Shown here: positions 18,500 to 26,313 of the stretch, in pieces | Layout of the letters: each line of letters begins with the position of its first letter | Position numbering within the stretch: position 1 is the stretch's first letter | Source: Bacteroidales bacterium | GTDB taxonomy: Bacteria > Bacteroidota > Bacteroidia > Bacteroidales > F082 | DNA: 64,000 nucleotides | Assembly (NCBI GenBank): GCA_030690365.1 | Contig: JAUYGX010000127.1 | Coordinates: forward strand, 1 to 64,000 | Direction of reading: 5' to 3' | Program-made: the position numbers and the translations under genes | Notes under the pieces: generated by a model | Seen by the model: only the letters and a program-made list of their open reading frames with translations | What the model was told of the DNA's origin: nothing | Databases searched by the model: none

Positions 18500-18994
18500 T
18501 TATTGTGTGATGGTATATTGCACATAAATGGTGCTGATTCCTGACCGTACTTTCGAGTAGTCGGTTATAATAAACGAAAAAATAAGCTGATGGCCCTCGT
18601 TTCTGCCCGACCCGGTATAGCAGGTGCTAATATTATCAATCAATACACGCGGCCTGTTAGAAACCCTTATTTTGCCGGTGGGGGTTCCCTGTCTGCTTTT
18701 GCTCATGCCTACATAGGGTTTGGCTTCAATTTGCAGCTCCATGCCTTCGGGGATGCTCCCTGAAGCCACCTCCACCGTGATCGAGATGTTGGGCTCAGAC
18801 GGATGGACGAGGGTTGTATAGTTGAGCCACTGTGATTCGTCGGTGATTACCTTTTTTGCAAGCCCGGCGTTATATGAAGGTGTTAAATCCATGTAAATGG
18901 GGCTTCTCTTACTCACAGTGAGGCTGTTTTGCGCGTACAGGGCACTGCTTGCGAAAAGTAATAAAATACAGAAAGTGAATATTGTCTTTTTCAT
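18500..18994 (-). CDS. Secreted subunit-like protein E (CYTG family)
   Basis: 164-residue exported protein with signal peptide MKKTIFTFCILLLFASSALYAQ. The mature part is a beta-rich single domain with the locus-wide motif STCYTGSGRNEGHQL about 40 residues from the C terminus, and it ends in an alternating strand (IYVQYTITQ). It has the plan of chaperone-usher pilins of the archaic/spore-coat-U type, but no database family can be assigned from the sequence alone. The only cysteine after the signal peptide is the one in CYTG. It lies between the usher-like gene (31 bases) and gldM (32 bases) and is probably co-transcribed; it may be a tip, adaptor or anchor subunit. Confidence 0.6.
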   Translation of the reverse strand: MKKTIFTFCILLLFASSALYAQNSLTVSKRSPIYMDLTPSYNAGLAKKVITDESQWLNYTTLVHPSEPNISITVEVASGSIPEGMELQIEAKPYVGMSKSRQGTPTGKIRVSNRPRVLIDNISTCYTGSGRNEGHQLIFSFIITDYSKVRSGISTIYVQYTITQ

Positions 18995-19025
18995 GAACGT
19001 AGTTAGTTTGTTTCAAAAAAAGCGA

Positions 19026-21719
19026 TCAGCTTTTTTGAAATTTAATTTTGCGTGAAATTTTCCTGATAGCTATCTCCACATTTTTGATTTCAGCGGACGA
19101 CAGGTTGATATTGTATTCATTGGTCAGCAACTGGAATCCCGCCGGAATTCCGCGGTCGTAAACAATCAGCTTCCATGCTCCGGGCCTGAGATCATTAAAA
19201 CCAAACGTCCCGTCCTGATTGGTAAAAACACGGTAGGTTTCGATGCCATTGTTGACTTCGATAATGAGCTTATCCAATTTTGCCTTTACAGCAATAAAGC
19301 CCTTTTTATCCTTATTTTCATCTTCTTCAATCACAATGGCACCTGTTATTTTTCCTGATTTTGTTAAAGATACTTCAAAATAGGTTTTTTCACCCGGCAG
19401 GATATCAATTTTATATGGCCCGGGTGTTTCGGCGATGGTGTTCAGTCCTGATTTTGAATTGTCCATAAACAAAAAATGTGTTCCCGTTTTTACAAATGGA
19501 ATGTCAAATTCTCCATTTTTATCCGAAAATACGATATTTCCTGCCAAGGTAAGCAAAATTCCTTCAATATTATCAACACCATGATTTATGATCCTGCCCT
19601 GAAGTCCCCCGACATCCTCCTTCCGGGCAACAGGAATATTGATGGTATAAGTGTACTTTAAGCTGGCACTGAGTACGGTATTGTTCAGCGAGTTTTTCCT
19701 GAGATCATAATCTACGCCCATCGCCACCTCATGGTTGCGATGCATCAGGTAGCTTGCCTGCAAACCAAGTAAACTCCTGTCGCGATAATATTCTTCCACC
19801 TGGTAACCGTTTTGATATTGAAATAAAACTTTAACCTTACTTCTCCAATTGGCATCGAGGGTAGCTCCATAAAAAACATTGGTCAGGCCGCCTGTAAGAT
19901 ATTGTTGCCCACCCATGTAACTGACAAAACCTTTTACAAATATACTTTTGTTTACATTATATTGCAGCGATAAATTTGCATTGATCACATTCGTGAGCTC
20001 ACCCACATTAAGTGGAAGTAGGTTTTCTGTTTTGCCCATGGCCCCGTATGCGTTGATCCCGAAGCGGTTTATTCTGCTACGAAAACCAATGCGGGCCGTA
20101 TATTCCTTATAATTGAATTTTTTTTTCAGGCTCATATCCTCGTTCGATCGCATACTTGCTCCGATATTCAGGCTGTGATTAAAATTGATGGCATAACCCG
20201 CCGAAAAACTCAAATTACTGCTAAACGGGGCATTGGCATACATGGTATCCAGTGCAATATTGGTATGGTTTAAATTGTAATTCAGCGTTAAATCTACTTT
20301 ACGGAAAACAGAAGCATTCACACCCGATGAAACATATTGCGAGTTTGATAAATACCCGGGGAAGTCCTGATCGGCTTTGGTGTAGGCAAAAAACATCCTG
20401 TAACGTGAGAAATGCACCCGCAAATCTGTTGAATAGGCTTTGGTGGTTTTTCCATTGGACATTCCCATGGCATACTCAAATTTAACGTCCCCCCACTTCA
20501 CCGGGCTGGCCTCACCGGAAAGGGAAAAGAGTTGAGCAGCACTATCTGTTACAAACAACTTATTCAGGTATCCCAATTTGATGTTCAGCTTTTTTTCTAA
20601 AGTATAACCGCCATACACTGCGGCCACCCGTTGCAAGTTGGGATAAAACCTGGGGAAATTGATAAAGGTACCGAGGCTGATTTTTTTTAAGGTGTGTTCA
20701 TATTCAAGGCCCCGGCCGCTTCTCGATCCTTCGGTTAAATCGGTTAAGGTGTAGCTGTTGTCGCCTATTGCGGCTTTTGAATGTGGCGAAACATATTTGA
20801 TGTTGTACTCATCTGTCTGGCCAAGAATGGGGTTTCCCTGCCGGTTGGGTCCCCGGAAATGAAACGCGAGCTCCCTTTTTTTTCTATACGAAATGGTCCC
20901 CGCCCCGGTAATATCAAACATATAGCCATAAAGTCTTTCACCGGTTTGGTTGTTGGTTACAAAAAGACCGGATATTTTGGTGGGTATCCTATTGTAAGAA
21001 TCGAATTTGATTTTGCCCGAAGGAATCACATCGAAAACACAGGAGGTTTCACTTGTTGTTTCAGGACTCTCCACAATGGTAGCTGAAAGGCTCACCCCTT
21101 TTCGGGTATATTGGATGATGTCTTTTTCGGTGGTCACAAATACGCCAATAAACACCGATGAACCCGGATCGAGCGCGAGCTTTTTGGTTTCTGATATTTT
21201 TGCATTGATGATCGTGGCCTCAATATTGACCTTTGTATTTGATAAATTTTGTACCATAAATTGCACGCTCAGCGTATCTCCCGAAAAAACATAATCCGGC
21301 GCTTTCATTACGCTGGTTAGAATGGCGTATTTGGGTTTTACATACACTGGAATTTGAATCTCTCCGATTTTACTGTTTTCCGACTTGTCCCATGCTTCGA
21401 TGCCAATGGAATAATCGCCCACCCCGGTAGATTCGTTCACATAAAAACTAAAAATTTTTAATTTTTTACTGGCCCTTTCCACGATAACCGATGAATAATC
21501 TGTAAGCTGACTCAGTCCGTCCGGGGTGGTAATTTTAAGATGGAACTCTTTATCTGAATCCGTATTATTGACCAACATGATGGCCATGTTGGAGTTGGAA
21601 CCAGGGTTAAGTTCAATCTTGTTGTTATTAACCAGTTGTATCTCTAAATCGCCTTTGCCTGCATAGATGGCCAATGACATGAACCACAGTGATGTAAATA
21701 CTGAAACAAATTTCCACAT
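19026..21719 (-). CDS. Usher-like outer-membrane beta-barrel protein
   Basis: 897 residues with a signal peptide (ending near AIYAG). Two N-terminal Ig-like domains (about 24-240) are followed by a long run of amphipathic strands (about 245-690) with the aromatic alternation of an outer-membrane barrel. Inside is IGDNSYTLTDL followed by SGRGLEYEH, resembling the GD...F..RG signature of fimbrial ushers. The C terminus carries two carboxypeptidase-regulatory-like Ig domains (GGLQGRIINHG, SDKNGEFDIP, TNQDGTFGFNDLRPG), comparable in place to usher C-terminal domains. It sits between the PapD-like chaperone (upstream) and subunit E. An alternative is a generic Bacteroidota barrel with Ig domains; context favours an usher-like role. 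Confidence 0.6.
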   Translation of the reverse strand: MWKFVSVFTSLWFMSLAIYAGKGDLEIQLVNNNKIELNPGSNSNMAIMLVNNTDSDKEFHLKITTPDGLSQLTDYSSVIVERASKKLKIFSFYVNESTGVGDYSIGIEAWDKSENSKIGEIQIPVYVKPKYAILTSVMKAPDYVFSGDTLSVQFMVQNLSNTKVNIEATIINAKISETKKLALDPGSSVFIGVFVTTEKDIIQYTRKGVSLSATIVESPETTSETSCVFDVIPSGKIKFDSYNRIPTKISGLFVTNNQTGERLYGYMFDITGAGTISYRKKRELAFHFRGPNRQGNPILGQTDEYNIKYVSPHSKAAIGDNSYTLTDLTEGSRSGRGLEYEHTLKKISLGTFINFPRFYPNLQRVAAVYGGYTLEKKLNIKLGYLNKLFVTDSAAQLFSLSGEASPVKWGDVKFEYAMGMSNGKTTKAYSTDLRVHFSRYRMFFAYTKADQDFPGYLSNSQYVSSGVNASVFRKVDLTLNYNLNHTNIALDTMYANAPFSSNLSFSAGYAINFNHSLNIGASMRSNEDMSLKKKFNYKEYTARIGFRSRINRFGINAYGAMGKTENLLPLNVGELTNVINANLSLQYNVNKSIFVKGFVSYMGGQQYLTGGLTNVFYGATLDANWRSKVKVLFQYQNGYQVEEYYRDRSLLGLQASYLMHRNHEVAMGVDYDLRKNSLNNTVLSASLKYTYTINIPVARKEDVGGLQGRIINHGVDNIEGILLTLAGNIVFSDKNGEFDIPFVKTGTHFLFMDNSKSGLNTIAETPGPYKIDILPGEKTYFEVSLTKSGKITGAIVIEEDENKDKKGFIAVKAKLDKLIIEVNNGIETYRVFTNQDGTFGFNDLRPGAWKLIVYDRGIPAGFQLLTNEYNINLSSAEIKNVEIAIRKISRKIKFQKS

Positions 21720-21825
21720 TTACATGCTTTATTTATTACAAATAACCAACTACTTATTTCTCTTTTTTTTGAGTTAGATGTTATTATCTGATCGATTTAT
21801 AAAAGTACAAATGTATGACCCTGCA

Positions 21826-22617
21826 TTAAAAAAAGAGGGTGTATTCCAAACCAAAAACATCGTCCCCTTCACCTGCGGCCACTATTACGGTGTGATAGGT
21901 TTTTTCACTTTCTATACCCTCCAGGTCGAACCTGTAGCGTGCCGAAGTAGCAGGGAAAAGCCCTTTTTTTGCTGCCATAATTACTTTAACCGATTCGCCG
22001 GCATCATTAAACAATTCCATGGAGACATCGGGTACGATATAATGGTCGCCAGTATTGATGATGTCAACAGCTAAAAACAAGTGGTCACCTTCTTTTATCA
22101 GACTTGGTTCCAAAAATTCCAGTTTCCCTTTACTCTCATCAGCTATTTCGGTCACTATTTGAATAGCATAGCGTGTAACCGTGTTAATGTTAAATTGCCC
22201 TTCCTGAGCGGGGTCGATCGGATTAACACCTTCTACCATCAACACACTCCAGTAAGTACCTGTGATGGTGTCGTTTTGAGGAATGGTTACCTCATACTGA
22301 ATGTACATGGTTGAGTTACCCGCCACGATGGTCGTTTTCGGACTATATTGAATCCAGTTGGCATTGGAGCGATCGTGCGAGACAGGGTCGTTGTAATAGG
22401 TAAAATCCTCGTAATTGTAAAGCAAATCAGTTTGATAAATCTTTACTTCCTGGTCGGTAGTGCCGCTGTTTTGAATTTTTATCTCCCCTTTGTACACGTC
22501 CCCTTTTTCTCCTTTGTTAATATGTCGCAGACTCCCCACTACTTCAATGGATGCTACAGAAATCAAGGGTATAAGAGTAATCAGAAAAGATGCAAAAAAA
22601 AGTTGAATCGTTCTCAT
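21826..22617 (-). CDS. PapD-like periplasmic chaperone
   Basis: 263 residues from MRTIQLFFASFLITL, with a signal peptide ending near SVAS. Two Ig-like domains are visible: the first (about 25-160) ends with GTYWSVLMVEG and then TRYAIQIVTEI, the second (about 170-263) contains LFLAVDIINTGDHYIVP. This matches the two-domain plan of PapD-type chaperones, which hold pilin subunits in the periplasm by donor-strand complementation. The frame opens at 22644, but 22617 gives the signal peptide at the N terminus. It lies between the abundant-looking subunit gene and the usher-like gene. Confidence 0.65.
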   Translation of the reverse strand: MRTIQLFFASFLITLIPLISVASIEVVGSLRHINKGEKGDVYKGEIKIQNSGTTDQEVKIYQTDLLYNYEDFTYYNDPVSHDRSNANWIQYSPKTTIVAGNSTMYIQYEVTIPQNDTITGTYWSVLMVEGVNPIDPAQEGQFNINTVTRYAIQIVTEIADESKGKLEFLEPSLIKEGDHLFLAVDIINTGDHYIVPDVSMELFNDAGESVKVIMAAKKGLFPATSARYRFDLEGIESEKTYHTVIVAAGEGDDVFGLEYTLFF

Positions 22618-22759
22618 GTTTTTGTCTTTTATATTATTTGTCAAGATTACTAAAAATTATCGTATGAATCAAGTTTTTAGCGACTTTTATTCTAAGCATA
22701 TTCTTTCGTTATTGAATCATTAGAGGCCAGAGAAAGGAATTGTCCACAACAACAAAATA

Positions 22760-22781
22760 GGGGAAGTATGAATACTTCCCC
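22760..22781 (-). terminator. Hairpin after subunit gene D
   Basis: A perfect ten-base stem (GGGGAAGTAT / ATACTTCCCC) with a two-base loop, followed on the minus strand by TATTTTG. It lies about 105 bases past the subunit D stop and before the chaperone gene, consistent with a partial terminator that makes subunit D more abundant than the downstream chaperone and usher. Confidence 0.6.
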
Positions 22782-22886
22782 CAATCATTAACCCATGTAC
22801 CTACAACATTGTTATCAAATATCATTTATAAATCATCTCTAATCGAATTGGCAGCCTGTTTTAATCATGAGCGATTGCCGTCATGT

Positions 22887-23447
22887 TTAGTAGCCTGCTG
22901 ATAGCGTTAATACCACGGTGGCGGTAGTAGCACCGGTTGCGAAAATGGTTCCATAAGCACCGGCAGCTCCTGCATCCCAGGTATAATCCAGCTGATAACC
23001 ATCACCTGCGGCAGTTCCGGTATAACAACTTCCAATTCCCGTTGCGATATCTACAGCTGTTTCGCCAAGTACCAGTGCGCCGGTACCTGTTCCAACTGTT
23101 CCGGCAAAATTTGCATTTGTTGGTACGGCGGTTGCAACCGATAGTTCAGTTCCCGTGGGCACCCCGGTTACCGAAGCTGTCATCTTGCGGGTTTGAGTTG
23201 AAGTAACAATTGAGGATAGCTGGGCGTAACTTGTCCCGGTACCACCGCTAATGGCTGTACCGGCAACTGTGGTGGTTAGTTCCAGAGAAACAGCACCGGT
23301 AACCCCTGAAGCATTAACAGCGTTAATAAGCAGAACCTCAGGAATACCCATGGTTAATTCCTGGTTTGATGTTACCTGAGCGTTTACATTTACGCTGAGT
23401 ATCGAAAACGCCCCCATCATTGCGATTAAAAAGAATAGTTTTTTCAT
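22887..23447 (-). CDS. Secreted subunit-like protein D, probable major subunit
   Basis: 186 residues with a clear signal peptide (MKKLFFLIAMMGAFSILSVNVNAQ). The mature protein is very rich in Gly, Ala, Thr and Val and low in charge, typical of structural fibre subunits. It keeps the family motif GSCYTGTAAGDGYQLDY and ends in hydrophobic alternating strands (ATVVLTLSAGY). The lone mature cysteine is in CYTG. It has its own TAnnTTTG promoter and a hairpin terminator, unlike the other subunits, which suggests high separate expression. In chaperone-usher logic this would be the main shaft subunit; no assembly evidence exists in the sequence itself. Confidence 0.62.
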   Translation of the reverse strand: MKKLFFLIAMMGAFSILSVNVNAQVTSNQELTMGIPEVLLINAVNASGVTGAVSLELTTTVAGTAISGGTGTSYAQLSSIVTSTQTRKMTASVTGVPTGTELSVATAVPTNANFAGTVGTGTGALVLGETAVDIATGIGSCYTGTAAGDGYQLDYTWDAGAAGAYGTIFATGATTATVVLTLSAGY

Positions 23448-23485
23448 TTTAGTTTGTTATTAAATAATATATTTTTACTACCCAA

Positions 23486-23493
23486 CAAAGATA
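23486..23493 (-). promoter_or_regulatory. -7 promoter element for subunit gene D
   Basis: Minus strand TATCTTTG fits TAnnTTTG and lies 39 bases upstream of the ATG, leaving an A/T-rich leader of about 30 bases typical of highly expressed Bacteroidota genes. Confidence 0.5.
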
Positions 23494-23632
23494 CAAAGCG
23501 ATTTTTTCAGAATTTATAGGCTACATACTGAAATACACTTCATAAAAACTGAAATTAGATTCATAAAAACCGATCATTCAAGTGGGTTATTTTCGCTGTG
23601 GAGGGTATCTGCGAAATGCTCGTGAAAGAACT

Positions 23633-24199
23633 TTAATTGCCATCGTGGGCAGTAAGCGTGAAGACCACCGTTATATTGTAGGTGGCCGCAGCTATCTGAC
23701 TATAGTTTGCTGCCGGGTTCAGGGGTGCCCAGGTAAAAGTCATCTGGTAGCCATCGTTGTATCCTGTCCCTGTGTAGCATGTCGCGATATATCTTACTAT
23801 AAACTGATCTACAGATGATAATGTGATGGGGGTGGTGATGGCTGTCCCAAGTGCGCCTCCACTGTTAGTGGTGGTGCAGTTTGCCGATACCAGTGTAAGC
23901 TGTGTGCCAGCCGGAACGGTCCCGCTGGAGATTCTTGCTGTGATCTCCCGGTCGGTGCCACCGGGGACGATGGAAGATATTTTAACAAATACATCGGAGT
24001 TGGAAACTGATCCCACTGGGGCTCCCGCTGTTGAAGTAGCGAGAGTCAATGTCACCGGGGCATGGTTGGTTTCTATCAATGCAAATTCTGATACTTGTAA
24101 GGTAATGTTGTCTCCGGCGGTCCATACTTGGGCGTTGAGGTGATTGATGAAGCATAAAATGATTCCTGTCAGCATCATTTTAATGGATGGATTATTCAT
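23633..24199 (-). CDS. Secreted subunit-like protein C (CYTG family)
   Basis: 188 residues from MNNPSIKMMLTG, with a signal peptide ending near LNAQ. The motif ATCYTGTGYNDGYQMTFTW is followed by PLNPAANYSQI and a C-terminal strand YNITVVFTLT, similar to the last strand of archaic chaperone-usher pilins. It differs from the other subunits in having a second mature cysteine (SANC). It is closely related to subunit B, so the two look like a tandem duplication. The upstream in-frame start at 24229 is less likely because it adds a Cys-rich leader before the signal peptide. Confidence 0.6.
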   Translation of the reverse strand: MNNPSIKMMLTGIILCFINHLNAQVWTAGDNITLQVSEFALIETNHAPVTLTLATSTAGAPVGSVSNSDVFVKISSIVPGGTDREITARISSGTVPAGTQLTLVSANCTTTNSGGALGTAITTPITLSSVDQFIVRYIATCYTGTGYNDGYQMTFTWAPLNPAANYSQIAAATYNITVVFTLTAHDGN

Positions 24200-24372
24200 A
24201 ATCAAAGTTTTACACAGGCAGCACTTCACTTTATTTCAAAATGTAAATATAACTATAAACAAGCAGTTGAATGGGTAGTCTTTTGCTGAAATCTGCCTCA
24301 GAAAAACTGAAAAAACGCTATTCAACCCAATCATGTCACTTTGCGAAGTCCGATATGGGTTTTATCTGTATT

Positions 24373-24936
24373 CTAATTGTATATAGAGGTGAGAGTGAAG
24401 GTTACCGTGATATTGTAGGTGTCAGCCTGTATCTGGCTATAATTTACTGAAGGGTTTAAGGGTGCCCATGTAAAAGTCATTCGATAACCATCGTTGAATC
24501 CTGTTCCGGTATAGCAAGTAGAAATACTGGTTACCAGATATTTATCTGTGGCACTGAGGGTGATGGGTGATGAAACAGGCGCACCTAAATCGCCTCCGCT
24601 GTTGGAAGTGGTGGCAGGATTCGAAACCAGAGTAAGATAGGTTCCTGAGGGTACCGATCCACCGGAAATCCTGGCCGTAATTTCACGACTCCGGTATCGG
24701 GGTACTACTGAGGATATTCTTACAAACAAATCGGAGTTGGAGGACTGTGCTGCCGGAGCACCGGGCGAAGGAGGGATAAGTGACAAAGTAACCGGAGCAT
24801 GGTTGGTGTCGATAAGCGCATAGCTCCAAACCGAAATGGTGATTTCTTCACCTGCTACCCATGTTTGCGACCACAATCGCATGGAAAACAGTAAAGCCGT
24901 CAAAACAATGCCATACCTTAATACAGGTAATCTCAT
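24373..24936 (-). CDS. Secreted subunit-like protein B (CYTG family)
   Basis: 187 residues from MRLPVLRYGIVLTALLF with a signal peptide ending near RLWSQ. Features in order are TWVAGEEIT at the mature N terminus, ALIDTNHAPVTLS, the motif STCYTGTGFNDGYRMTFTW, and the terminal strand YNITVTFTLT. It aligns along its whole length with subunit C, including the TNHAPVTL and NYSQI segments. The start at 24936 lies ten bases after the stop of subunit A, so the genes are probably co-transcribed. The longer frame to 24993 overlaps subunit A and is rejected. Confidence 0.6.
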   Translation of the reverse strand: MRLPVLRYGIVLTALLFSMRLWSQTWVAGEEITISVWSYALIDTNHAPVTLSLIPPSPGAPAAQSSNSDLFVRISSVVPRYRSREITARISGGSVPSGTYLTLVSNPATTSNSGGDLGAPVSSPITLSATDKYLVTSISTCYTGTGFNDGYRMTFTWAPLNPSVNYSQIQADTYNITVTFTLTSIYN

Positions 24937-24946
24937 ACTTTTTTGT

Positions 24947-25525
24947 TCATTCAGTTGATGTAATGGTATAGGTAACCGCAATTGCCTGACCATTTTCGTA
25001 ATTATTGCTGTAATTATAGCTCTCCGGATTGTCCCAGATATAAGTAAGCCTGTGTCCCCTGTTTGATCCGGATCCTGTATAACAGCTGCCTATATTGACA
25101 ATGATATTCTGTGGGTAGCTCGAGAGGGTTATTTCCCCAATGGGTGTGCCCGTTGCCCCGGAACCAAAACCTGCATCCTCACTGATGACAACACGCAGGG
25201 TAACATCAGCCGGCAAACTTCCTGAACTGATATTGGCGGTAATATAATTTGTTGCTCCCGTATTTACAATGGATGAGTAATTTAACCAAGTGTTGTCACC
25301 CGTGTTTGGAGTGATGATCTGCTCCACGTTATTGGGTTCTAAAAAAGAATAACTATAGGTAATAACCTGCTCGCCATCAACAGCAAAGTTGATGAGTGAA
25401 ACAGGAGGAATACTTAGCATAAGAGGAACCTCTGCCGTGTTGTTGTTCTGACAATAGCCGGATGATGGCATACAAAATAACAGGCCAATCACAGTAATAA
25501 GGACAGCTTTCTTAAAGTCGACCAC
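24947..25525 (-). CDS. Secreted subunit-like protein A (CYTG family)
   Basis: 192-residue exported protein; the signal peptide runs from MVDFKKAVLITVIGLLF to about GYCQ. The mature domain contains VEQIITPNTGDNTWLNYSSIV and the family motif GSCYTGSGSNRGHRLTYIW, with the terminal strand IAVTYTITSTE. WLNYSSIV is matched in subunit E by WLNYTTLV, tying the two ends of the locus together. It is the first subunit gene after the regulator pair, with its own promoter element at 25545-25552. Function as a fibre subunit is inferred from paralogy and from the adjacent chaperone and usher-like genes. Confidence 0.6.
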   Translation of the reverse strand: MVDFKKAVLITVIGLLFCMPSSGYCQNNNTAEVPLMLSIPPVSLINFAVDGEQVITYSYSFLEPNNVEQIITPNTGDNTWLNYSSIVNTGATNYITANISSGSLPADVTLRVVISEDAGFGSGATGTPIGEITLSSYPQNIIVNIGSCYTGSGSNRGHRLTYIWDNPESYNYSNNYENGQAIAVTYTITSTE

Positions 25526-25544
25526 TTTGTGTTAAAATTTGGAA

Positions 25545-25552
25545 CAAATATA
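25545..25552 (-). promoter_or_regulatory. -7 promoter element for the subunit A-B-C run
   Basis: Minus strand TATATTTG fits TAnnTTTG, 20 bases before subunit A. It is separated from the regulator gene end (25663) by about 110 bases, giving space for an operator. Confidence 0.5.
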
Positions 25553-25662
25553 GGTATATAACATGTGGAAATAAATAGGCAATTTGCTGATGTCAGGGTT
25601 CGAAATGCTGATTCTTGGGTTTAGTTAAAGAGTTTTAGAAATTGATTGCTAAAACAAGTGCT

Positions 25663-26310
25663 TTACCACAAAGAGATCAGTCCTTTTTTTATAGCGTATT
25701 TTACCAGATCGGCGGTGGAGTTTAAATTGAGCTTTTCGAGGATGTGCTGTTTATGGGTTCCCACCGTTTTTACACTGATAAAAAGGGTGTCCGAAATTTC
25801 CCTGCTCGATTTGCCTTCTGCAATCAGTTTGAGTATTTCCTGTTCTCTTTCCGAGAGCTGAGTTTCATTTGAATGGGCGGCCTTTTCCTGTCCGATGTAG
25901 TCGTGAATGATGACTTCAGTAATATCGTTGCTGAGGTATTTTTTACCGGAATACACCGTATGAATGGCCTCAATTAATTCGTCGTAGGCACAATTTTTAA
26001 ACAAATAACCATAAGCTCCGGCTTCGAGCATGCCTTTAATAAAATGTTTTTCAGCATGCATGGTCAGTGCAATTACTTTGATGCCGGGAGCGTCCATATG
26101 GAGTATGCCGGTGGCTTCGATGCCGTTAATCAGTGGCATGCCAATGTCCATGATAACAATATCGGGGTTTAGTTTTTTCGCTTTGTCGATGGTTTGCTGG
26201 CCATCTTCGGTTTGTGCCAGTATTTCAATTTCCTGCGATTCGGAAAGCAGCGTAATTAACCCTTCACGAAATAACTGGTGGTCGTCGGCGATAAGAATTT
26301 TTATTGGCAT
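25663..26310 (-). CDS. NarL/LuxR-family response regulator beside the subunit locus
   Basis: 215 residues: receiver domain (about 4-120) with IADDHQLF and the phospho-acceptor in VIMDIGMP (about Asp55), then a LuxR HTH (about 150-210) with LSEREQEILKLIAEGKSSREI and SVKTVGTHKQHI. It starts three bases after the hybrid kinase stop, so the two are co-expressed. The next gene downstream is subunit A of the surface locus, which makes that locus the obvious candidate target. It is related to the regulator at 284-958 and the pair arrangement is the same, although the kinases differ. Confidence 0.9.
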   Translation of the reverse strand: MPIKILIADDHQLFREGLITLLSESQEIEILAQTEDGQQTIDKAKKLNPDIVIMDIGMPLINGIEATGILHMDAPGIKVIALTMHAEKHFIKGMLEAGAYGYLFKNCAYDELIEAIHTVYSGKKYLSNDITEVIIHDYIGQEKAAHSNETQLSEREQEILKLIAEGKSSREISDTLFISVKTVGTHKQHILEKLNLNSTADLVKYAIKKGLISLW

Positions 26311-26313
26311 ATA

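Noticed and set aside
25590-25625. Bases resembling a tRNA T-loop (GGGTTCGAA)
   Set aside because: No acceptor or anticodon stem could be built around it.
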